This document shows positions 10,985-19,503 of a stretch of DNA of 64,000 nt, piece by piece. Within the stretch, counting starts at the first letter, position 1, and each line of letters opens with the position of its first letter. The DNA lies in contig BDSI01000012.1 of assembly GCA_003117195.1 (NCBI GenBank), forward strand, positions 1,443,928-1,507,927, written 5' to 3'. The DNA comes from Eudorina sp. 2006-703-Eu-15 (lineage: Eukaryota; Chlorophyta; Chlorophyceae; Chlamydomonadales; Volvocaceae). The notes beneath the pieces are model-generated. The model searched no databases and was not told the DNA's origin. It saw nothing but the letters and a program-made list of their open reading frames with translations. The translations under genes were made by a program, and so were the position numbers.

Positions 10985-12368
10985 AGTCGCTCCCCATGCG
11001 ACCTTCGTGGCTGGCTGCATGCTGTGGTGGGGGCAGTGCCGAACGCCGAATGCCAGATGCCATGCGTAACACAATTACGGCGGTGTTGCCACGGCATCAG
11101 CCGAGGGAGGTGGGATACAGCTAGGCACAGGTGAATAAGTTACAGGCATATCGCTGCACCACACCAGTCGAGTCCACTGTGACATTCATTCGCTCGCCAG
11201 CTGCAATGGTCATCGCAGTCGCCAGGTGTTCGCTTCCATGGCCGCAAGAAGGGAGACTGGTGGCCAAGCTTAGAGCCGAGGCGTGCTTGTGCAGAAAGCA
11301 CGAGCCTTGCTTGTGCAGAACGGAACTGGGGCATGAACCCGGTGTGCAAATGAAGTGCTTGGCATTCAAGGACTAGGGAGAAGACCGTTGAGTGGGTGAA
11401 TCCACTCGGCAAGAGGGACTCATACACGCGCAGTTGATCGCATAAGCCACACCGCCTTCACCGCGCCAACTGCGATTGGCCCGCCCACAAACTCGGCCGC
11501 GGCCATCTGTCACGACATACACACTGTCTTTCACAATTTTGCCGCTATGCTGCCCTTGCTGACTAAGTCCTGAACCCTCGGCCTTCCGCGCTGGCCTCGA
11601 AGCTTTGACGGATACGGTCTGATCCAGAGGGATGGGTCCAACTCACGGGTTGTGTCGGATGAAACGCTCGGCGCACAAATATGTCGCTGCAGTCAACCGT
11701 TGCGCACCAGCGGTTTGGGAGGGTTTGGGGATTTACTAGGAACGACGGAACAACTGGCAGGGGACTGCTGCGGGGGGATCAGTAATGAATGAAATAATAA
11801 AGGTATCATCAATATGTTACCTATCAGCAAAATCCCAGAATCAGGACATTGTTAGGAGGGATCTGAGTACGTCCGATCCTGTCCGATGGTCCAGGATGGT
11901 CCGAATCCGTCCTGTTCCAGTCGACGGCGGTTGGCCGACCCTGACACGTCGCGCGCAGCGTCTTTCAGGAAGTTTCAGGCATAATATCAAAGGCTTAGTA
12001 CTGTAATATTCATATAGATCTCGCAACAGCTGACTCAAGGTGATCGACATGTTTGTTGAAATGCCAACCGTTGCAGCGGAAAAACCCGTATGCAGCGCAA
12101 CCCGACGCAACAGAACGACGCACGCGTTTTTTTATCTCATAAATCAAGAAACTCTCGCAGTTGCCAATGCCGCAGCTGTTGCATTGTCACCCATTTTGTG
12201 AGGACTGAAGCGTGCCGGCGAAGTGTTGGTACCACCACCGTACCACACCTCCGCCCCTTTTAGTCGTAATGCTATGGCCACACTTTCGTCGCGCTGACAT
12301 TTCCAACCCTGACACGTCTGTGCACATTAATTTCTCCTAACATGTGGCCCATAGTACCCGGCAGGCCC

Positions 12369-12391
12369 TGAATGAATGAATGAATGAATGA
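12369..12391. repeat. (GAAT)n tetranucleotide run
   Basis: Five perfect GAAT units in intergenic DNA. Confidence 0.85.
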
Positions 12392-12999
12392 CCGTTACAG
12401 CGGACCCGGGCCCCAGGGATCAACGGTGTAAGGTATCAACGGCGTATACCAGGGCAAGCCCCAGTGGGCCCCACCGACACGGCGGCAAGGTACCCCCACA
12501 CCTCAACGCCGCGAACAAAAAATACAGAGGACCGCAACCCCATCTAGATAGCCACCTACGCAAGCAGAGGTCCGGTCCGGTCCTAGGGGGCTTGACCGTG
12601 GCGGCGGTCAACCACACCATCGTTGACTCATGAAGATGTCGAAGCGACATCCAACGCCTCACGCTGTCACAGTCAGCAGTAGGACGCCATGGCCTCATGG
12701 CATTGACCCGCTGTTGAGACCCCCCTCAATGGAAAAACGCTTGCAAGCCGATATCTGCCGATTGCCGCGGTGACTGCGGATCACTTCAGGAAACACTTCA
12801 CCTTGCTCCCAACCAATGCCGTCACACCGAACGCACCTCCTGCAACCCCCTCACAACCCACTACCGGTATCCTCAAGACACTCCACGCCCAGTCCTGCAG
12901 GGGCCAGGAGCCTGCGCTCGTGGCAATCAGAGGACAACCCAGGAGGGAACTCACACGCGCCCATTTGTCCTTGGTTTGGGTCGGGCGGGTTTCTTTTCT

Positions 13000-13074
13000 A
13001 ATCACACGGTCAGGTCAGGTGACACTACCGCGGTTAGGCGGTTTAAGGTCCTGGGTTCGAGTCCCAGGGTGATC
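13000..13074 (+). tRNA. Degenerate tRNA-like sequence (pseudo-tRNA or tRNA-derived SINE head)
   Basis: The 3' half is convincing: a perfect 5-bp T stem CTGGG/CCCAG flanks the loop TTCGAGT, giving a consensus pol III B box (GGTTCGAGTCC). At tRNA distance upstream, AATCACA pairs with GGTGATC at five of seven positions. GTCA and TGAC can form a D stem. The middle hairpin ACCGC/GCGGT closes a loop of six bases, where a real anticodon loop has seven. The acceptor mismatches and wrong loop size argue against a working tRNA. A small hairpin, CCCGA with TCGGG, follows at 13076-13091. A tRNA-derived short interspersed element is the main alternative. Confidence 0.35.
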
Positions 13075-13456
13075 CCCGACATTGTTCGGGAGCATGAGAT
13101 TATGGCTAGCTGCTGAGATGTGGAGTTGAGATCACAGTTGATGGATTGAGATTCGCACGCTAATCGGTGGCGATTGCTGAACCCTCTGTCTCTACGGATG
13201 TGCGGGTGAATGGATGAGGTGGGATCCTTAGTTGGCCGCCTTGGACCCTCGGTTCGTATGGCGTAGGTTCGGTGTGATGATGGTTGAAGGTGTCCTATAG
13301 CATCATATAAAACCGCAACATAAACCTTTAGACAGGGCCCGGAAGCCTATCCACACTGTAACGGTACTTCTACTACTAATCACACGCGTCCATGGTGTGG
13401 ACGAAGGACGCACCCCCGGGCCCCCGACACCGTTGCGGCACAGCACTACAGCAGCT

Positions 13457-14246
13457 TCATGGGTGCAGCTCCTCCGCGCGGTCGAACTTGCAGACGCAGT
13501 CGTACAGGCGGTTATTGAAGTGCATCGCCACCTCAGGGTGCTTAATCATGCCCAGCTTGAGCGAGTCGCACGAGAAGCGCGCCTTCAGGTTGGTCTCTAT
13601 GGCCCGGCCCATGCCCTCCAAGACGATCAAGTCGCACTCGGCCGCCTCGTCCACAGCCTCCTGCGACAGCTGCATGGATGGGAAAACCCGGGCCAATGAT
13701 GGGGCCGACCCGTGGGTCAGCTTTCCTTCTTGACCACAATGGCCCGAATGCTGGCTGTCGTAAGACTGTAAGATGAACGACACCCAGGCGCCCAGACTTT
13801 GAACCGTCCCACCCGCCCACCCGGTGACCTGCCTGTGTTAAATCAATGACGGGTAGGTCGCTGCCAGAGCAGACGACGCGGAGGGATCCTGAGGCTACAG
13901 CCGTCCCCAGCACCGGGTCCAGCTGCGCCGCCCTTCGCAGCAGGGGCTCAAGCTCGGCGGCCGTGATGTCGTTGATGGTGGGGCCCCGGTTGGCCATCAG
14001 GAGTACCTGGCAGGCAGGCAAGCAGGCCGGCAGGCAGGCAAGCAAGCAGGCAGGCAAGCAAGCAGGCAGGCAAGCAGGCAGGCCAGCAAGCAGGCAGGCA
14101 AGCAGGCAGGCAAGCAGGCCAGCAAGCAGGCCGGCAAGCAGGCAGGTAAGCAGGCCGGCAAGCAGGCAGGCAGGCAAGCAGGCCGGCAAGCAGGCAGGCA
14201 GGCAAGCAGGCAGGCAAGCAGGCAGGCAGGCAAGCAGGCAGGCAAG

Positions 14247-14322
<76 letters not shown>

Positions 14323-16895
14323 CAAGCAGGCAGGCAGGCAGGCAGGCAAGCAGGCAGGCAGGCGGGTGCTTGATTGAAAGTTGAGCCACAAGTCGTATGT
14401 GTGCGTGGCGGCGGTGTTCGCGAACCGGTACACACCCCGCGCCGTGTGCTGGGCAACCTGTGCCTCCGGGGCCATGCTGTCGGATGAGCAGCAGCGCACG
14501 GCGTGGAGCCCGTGGACCAGTTCAACCGCGGAGGTCACCCCGGGTGCAATTACACGAGCCCTGGCATCCACAGCGGCACCCCTTGCCGATCCGGACCGCA
14601 ACCCGAATGCCGCCGGGCCAGATGGCCCGACTGCTTCGAAGGAACGGGTCGGCCGCGTACCTTGGTCCCCGCCTTGGCCAGCACCCGAGCCAGCGGCAGC
14701 ATCCCCAACACCACATCCGGTCCCGCGTTGTCCACGAACAAGGCCGCCTGCCGCCAGCGGTGGCCGCTCCGCACCACCGCCAACAGATCGTCCAGGTCGT
14801 CCACCGCCCAGGGGCGCGGCAGCAGCTGCGAGCGGGTTGCGGCGAAGGAGCCACCGCCGGCAGCGTGCAGCTCCGCTGAGGCAGCTGCGCCCAGATCAAA
14901 GATGTTGCCCGCGAAGACGCCCCGAAGCGCCAGTTCCAGCCTGCGTGGGGTGGCCCCACGCAACAGGGCCAGGGTTTCGGGTCCGTGGCGACGGCAGCCA
15001 CAGAAGGGGGTGCTGCTCCCAACCTGTCTTATCGTGGCATATTCTTGGCTTCACACTCCTCGCTGCCCTGCAGTGTGCTGCTGTGACGCCCTTCCCCGAC
15101 GTCCAGTCCCGACGCCGCCACGGCGACCCCGGCAACGCAAGTCCCAGTCCTGTCAACAACCACCTCCGGAGTCGCCGCCTCAACACCCGCCCGCCCGCAA
15201 TCGGCCAAGTGACCTTCCCTGGCCCCGCCCGCCCCGCAGCTGTACGCACTCTGCGGGGAAGCCGCCCTCCTGCTGGTCCAGCTCGCCCACCACCCGGGGC
15301 AGCAGCTCCAGCGCGCGGTCGCCCTCCTCCGACTTGACCACCGAGAAGATGTCGCGGAAGCCAGCCCGGTGCAAGCATTCCTCCCTGGACCGAGAGCAGT
15401 GCGATCAGCGGTGAACGACCAATCTAGGCCGTGTCCTGACCCGGAGCCGTGGGCAGAATTGGAGCCGCCAAGGCGAGCGCTCCAGACGGGGCGCTGTCCC
15501 TCCACAGCCGTCCGAGGGAGGCCCCGTCGTGGCCGTGACAGCGTTACCGTACCCCTTTATCATGAGTGCAAGCCCGTGCGCAGACGGCGACCGAGGCACC
15601 TCCTCCAGAGCGGATGGGGCATTGGCTGCAGCGACCTCGGGACCGCTCACCCTCACCATGCGCAGTAAAGACAAGGCGAAGCCTCTTGTCTCAGGCCGGC
15701 ACTGCCCTGGCCACAGTAGAATAGTATTACTGTGCTCAGGGACCGCTCACCCTCGGTGGCTCCGGAGAGGCGCGCATGAGGCTGTGGGCGCTGACAAACA
15801 TCACGGCCTGGATTTGTGAAGTGTATGATATGTGGACTAGCCGGCCGGCGAGAAACCGGCTCGTCTGGGCTCAGGCAGCCACCACACCAACACCGGCTGC
15901 TCATCATGTCGCATCCCCACTGATCAGCACCAAACCCGACACCGACCCGCATCGTCACCCCGCATTGACCACCTCCCCGCGCATCCATGCCACCGGGGGC
16001 AAGACCCTTGAATACCATTCCTTGGCTGGCTGCCAGTCGCCGCGCCTAGATAACGACTGCATTTGGCTGCCTGCCGTTTAATGTGGCTTCAGTGGCTTTA
16101 CCACAAGTTACTTTGTCCGTGCGCCCACCCCCTCTTGGGCTGCATGACAGGAAGACAGTACATGGACGACCTACCTCAGCTTGCACAGCGTCAGGCAGTT
16201 GACGGGGTGGCAGTCAGGGTGGCCAGGCGCAGGCACCGTGGGGTTGTCGCGGAGCGCATCCAGCGCCGAGTTGAAGTCGCGCTCAAATTTCTCTGCGGCC
16301 TCCTGGGCATTGGAGAAGATGGGCGGCGACGGTTCGGACCATGAGCGTGCGTGCCATGGGTTTGGGACGCGAACGACCTAGGGCTGAAAGATTGTAACTT
16401 GAATGTTCGAGCGACTTTTGCTCGTTTCCAGCGTGCTTGTGCGACAACACATTCAGACCGTCACCGTTGTGACTTGCGAGACATTCCCGGCCCTGCAGTC
16501 AGCGTGAGGAACGGGCCCTACTTCGGCCTTAGCTACCGGCCCAACCCACCTTTCTGAATTCCGCGGCAACGCTCGGGTCGTTCAAGGCGTGGGCTTTGAA
16601 TGTGGGTATGCTCTTCCGAAAAACCTCTATCCAGTCCGCGAGCGAGGGCGCACCACTGTCCGAGTGCCTACCAGGCCACGGGCAAGGTTTCGGCCGCCAT
16701 TGGCCGGAGGACAACGTGGCCAGAGGAACCCGCTAGCAATAAGCACTCCTGTGTCACCGCCTTACCAAGGGGACCAGGGTGCGCTGATGCGAGGCAGGAA
16801 ACACCGTGTGCACTGAGACGTACTCACTACGCGCACCCGTAATCGAACGTACAGGGTATGTAACCCCCGCCGATGAGTTGTCGTAGGGCAACCAT
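13457..16895 (-). CDS. DUF89-family metal-dependent phosphatase (plant pantothenate kinase 2 C-terminal domain type, stand-alone)
   Basis: Exons in transcript order: 16895-16837, 16655-16550, 16302-16175, 15384-15250, 14940-14661, 14006-13833, 13669-13457; 364 residues. This matches the length and layout of the Arabidopsis protein At2g17340. The family consists of damage-control phosphatases; the members related to pantothenate kinase dephosphorylate 4'-phosphopantetheine and its oxidised forms. Visible blocks: SLADWIEVFRKSIPTFK, AGFRDIFSVVKSEEGDRALE, RGVFAGNIFDLGA, FVDNAGPD (Asp213, Asn214), ANRGPTINDIT (Asp249), GSDLPVIDL, LEGMGRAIETN and IKHPEV. Asp213-Asn214 and Asp249 are spaced as the metal ligands of this family. 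No kinase domain is present. The phosphatase is cytosolic by inference, with no targeting sequence seen. The intron before the last exon seems to use a GC donor after DLTQ; a GT donor twelve bases on would insert Ala-Gly-His-Arg. Another intron contains a 357-bp tetranucleotide tract. Confidence 0.94.
14007..14363. repeat. Large (GGCA/AGCA) tetranucleotide satellite in a phosphatase intron
   Basis: About 357 bp of GGCA units with scattered AGCA variants fill more than half of the intron between 14006 and 14661. The left end abuts the 3' splice site, so the first units overlap the acceptor CAG. It gives spurious open frames on both strands. These read Pro-Ala-Cys-Leu on the minus strand and Lys/Arg-Gln-Ala on the plus strand. 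Confidence 0.95.
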
Positions 16896-17164
16896 TTAAC
16901 TCCAGCTGCAGGCTCAGCAGAGCGCACGAGTTGAGGCGGAGCTGTCAGCTTGATCAATCAACGGTGGTCAAAAACATTGATGCAATTCCAAAGTCAGCTG
17001 TATGCAAACAAAATATTTTGACAACGAACGTCGGCAATCAAGGATCCACTTCTCCGCCACTCCCCAAGTTGGGTAGTATCCTGTACGACGAGCACCCAAA
17101 ACTCAGGTGTGAAGGCCGCAAACCATCAAACCTATCTTCATAGGTGCAGTACTAAAGGGAGACT
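16896..17164. promoter_or_regulatory. Upstream region of the DUF89 phosphatase
   Basis: Only about 270 bp separate the phosphatase start codon from the stop codon of the next gene on the same strand, so this must hold the phosphatase promoter and 5' UTR plus any downstream 3' end. No defined element seen. Confidence 0.4.
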
Positions 17165-17536
17165 TTACAATGTGCTAGTCGATTGAGTTTTGCTTTTAAG
17201 TGAGAGAGAGGGGGCTCTGTGGATGATTTCGGCGAGAGGTGGATGCAGGCCGTCGGCAAAGAAGTACAATATATTTATTGCTGCTGATTTTGCTACCAGA
17301 GCAATCCACACATTCCCACGCGTGGAATATTGGAGACCGAAGTCTTTATCCGGTCGAGTAGCCGGAAGCGGCGGCAGCTTGTGACGCCCAGCAACGCCAA
17401 AAAGTGTTAATAATTCCTCGGTGAGTGTGGAGGGCCGAGCGGTTGCTTCGTCCATGGTAGTTTTTGGCCCCGTATCCTGCCCGAAAAAGGTCGCGTATCC
17501 AGGGTATTGTCCTGGTGCGAAGAGAGAAGAGGCCAT
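17165..17536 (-). CDS. Small single-pass membrane protein of unknown function
   Basis: I do not recognise this protein. A 123-codon intronless frame starts MASSLFAPGQYPGYATFFGQ. The start at 17536-17534 sits in AAAATGGC, close to the preferred algal start context. The frame is also open upstream to an ATG at 17653, so a longer form is possible. One hydrophobic segment is visible near residues 83-104 (VWIALVAKSAAINILYFF). The middle is charged and Pro-rich (GRHKLPPLPATRPDKDFG) and the tail is Ser/Thr/Lys-rich. The stop codon TAA overlaps a TGTAA motif on the coding strand, which could act as the poly(A) signal. It is divergent from the response-regulator gene across 223 bp. A small subunit of an organelle membrane complex is possible but unproven. 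Confidence 0.5.
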   Translation of the reverse strand: MASSLFAPGQYPGYATFFGQDTGPKTTMDEATARPSTLTEELLTLFGVAGRHKLPPLPATRPDKDFGLQYSTRGNVWIALVAKSAAINILYFFADGLHPPLAEIIHRAPSLSLKSKTQSTSTL

Positions 17537-17759
17537 TTTCGAGTCGCGTTGTTTATCTAAAGCGTCGTTCTTCAATGACGAGTTTATTCTTATGTTCAAG
17601 TCGTTGCTGACGGGCAAGCTTTGACACCGACCCCGACAACGTTCTACTTGCATGCGTCAATTCTTGTTTTCGTGTTTGCCGCGTAGTGTTCGTAATTCTG
17701 TGATTTATTTCAGGTGCGCTGTTTATGGAGCATTGGTGTTTGCATGAGTTACCCAACAT
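17537..17759. promoter_or_regulatory. Divergent promoter region between the small membrane protein and the response regulator
   Basis: A 223-bp interval between two start codons pointing apart, with lower GC than the coding regions. It must contain both 5' UTRs unless one gene starts further out. No specific element is defensible. Confidence 0.4.
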
Positions 17760-19503
17760 ATGACGAGAGGCATCCCGACGTCGCCGCTGCCGCCACAGGT
17801 TACTGACGGCGTCCTGCCTCGCGCGTTCAACATGGCAGTAGAATTGGCCAATTTGCGTCAGCTGCCCGGCCTCTCACATCGGCCGAACTTCCCCCGTGAC
17901 CTGCACGTCCTGCTCTTGGACCCGGATTTCAAGGCTCGCCAAGAAGCCGAGTCACAGCTCCGGGAGAATCACTATTGTGTGACGCCTTGCAGTTGCAGCA
18001 TTGAGGCGGCCGCTTTTTTGGCGAACCCGGAGAACACCTGCGACGTTCTGCTCGCGGACGTACGTTGCTTGCAGCAGAAGTCAGCTGAGCACACGGCCGT
18101 TGTGAATGCCGCGAAATCCATACCGTTGGTGCTGATGTCTGAAAGCGGTGCGCCCAGTGAAGTTATGCTGGGCATCAAACTCGGAGCGGTTGACTTCTTG
18201 GAAAAGCCGCTATCGCCTCTGAAGTTAAAGAATATCTGGCAGCATTCAGGTTAGTGGAACTTGACGCGCTACTGATTACCTGTGGTGGAATGCTAGGAAA
18301 TTCCGACTCGAACCAGGAAAACGGGTGGTTGGATGGCGTATATGAGCGGCCCGATTTGGCGCGATTGCGCATCGCGCATTTATACAACGCATTACATGCC
18401 TTGAGTCCTGCGTGCAAGTTCATTGTTGGAGCGCGTTTTCATCGTGCAAGTCGCCAACCGCTCTGGTTGTGTTTCGCTGCGTTGCAGTCCGGCGAATGCT
18501 TTCGGCGAGCTCCACTGCTCAGACTCAAATGAAGAAGGGCACCGCAGCCTCAGGGACTGCATCGCCTGAGAACTCAGGCTGCCAAGGTGGACCTGCTACG
18601 CACTCACACGCCTCGGGTGGCGAGTCGGGCAGCAACGCAAGCACAAGTGACCAGGCACCCGTCAAGGTGGAGTGCGATGCCGACATGGAGACGTCCTCCC
18701 TCCAGGAAGCCATGGGTTGCATTGAAGCCTTGACTAGCGGCGCGGCGGCTCTCGGCGGGGGCTGTCCAGGGCCATTGGTCGCCGACAGTGCCCTGCTTGG
18801 CTCCCCCCCGGTCGGCCCCGATGCAATGCAGCTCGACGGCGGGGCCATGGGCAGCGTGGGTGGGAAGCAGTCCCGGCCCCAGCCCCTGAAATACAAGGCC
18901 ACCCGCGGCTCAGCGCAGGCCCCCGGCAGCGGCAGCAGCGGCGGGCCGAAACCCTGCATCGGGTACCCGGCCGGGCAGATGCCACCGCTGCCGGCGGGCA
19001 TCCCGGGCATCGAGTGGGGTCTGCCCACGAACCCGCTGCAGATCTCACCCAAGGCCCCCATGGCCGGCTTGCTGGGTCCGATGGGGTGGGCGGGCAGCCC
19101 GCTCATGCCTGCGCCGCTGTTCCCGCTGATGATGAGCTCCCCCACGGCCTCGGTGACGTCGGGCGGCTGCTGCGGCACGCTGCCATTGAGCACCAGCTGC
19201 TTGACGCTCTCGAGCGTCACCAATGCGTCGCTGTCGATGAAGCGAGCGGACAGCGCACCGTTGCCGGCGCTGTCGTCCATTTCCACCGCCAGTGCCGCGA
19301 CCAACATGGCGATGGAGGCGGGCGGTTTCCTTCAGCCGCCGCCCGTGCCGCGCGCGCTGGCGGGCTCGTCCCCGATGAACAAGGCGGACTTGTTTGTGGG
19401 GCTTGAGACGGGCAAATCGCTGCTGGGGCTGAACTTGAAGAAGAGTCCCAGCCTGGCGGACTTTATTTCCGCAACGCTTGGCGATGGCTCGCCAGCGTGT
19501 TAA
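17760..19503 (+). CDS. Pseudo-response regulator, APRR2-like receiver protein without a visible GARP domain
   Basis: Exons 17760-18249 and 18488-19503; 501 residues. Residues about 46-165 form a receiver domain: DLHVLLLDPDF, CDVLLADVRC, IPLVLMSESG and GAVDFLEKPLSPLKLKNIWQ. The last block is nearly identical to plant APRR2 (two-component response regulator-like). The key positions are Asp54, Asp100 where phosphorylation would occur, Ser127 and Lys149. Joining the exons in phase gives IWQHSVRRMLSASS, which also fits the family. The remaining 330 residues are Ser/Gly/Pro/Ala-rich with short ordered patches (RPQPLKYKATRG, PGIEWGLPTNPLQISP, LGLNLKKSPSLADFISATLG). Plant APRR2 has a Myb-like GARP DNA-binding domain after the receiver, but none can be seen here. 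The protein is presumably nuclear. The exact N-terminus is uncertain: another ATG in a different frame lies 16 bases upstream, and an internal methionine at residue 25 could also serve. Confidence 0.8.

Larger units (their letters stand above)
10472..13456. other. Gene-poor interval between the transporter promoter and the DUF89 phosphatase 3' end
   Basis: Nearly 3 kb without a gene I can support. Open frames are short and lack splice-compatible neighbours or family matches. It should contain the transporter promoter on the right of 10471 and the 3' UTR of the phosphatase on the left of 13457. Base composition shifts to AT-richer between about 11700 and 12400. It also holds an 11-bp triplication, a GAAT run and a tRNA-like sequence, listed separately. 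Confidence 0.6.

Noticed and set aside
13000..13074. Functional tRNA gene
   Set aside because: Two acceptor mismatches and a six-base anticodon loop; kept only as a tRNA-like relic.
14007..14363. Regular repeat considered as a CRISPR array
   Set aside because: Units are four bases long with no spacers, and the host is a eukaryote.
13542..14601. Long open frames with Pro-Ala-Cys-Leu or Lys/Arg-Gln-Ala repeats on both strands
   Set aside because: They are translations of the intronic GGCA tetranucleotide satellite. The real exons on each side join in another way and match the DUF89 family.
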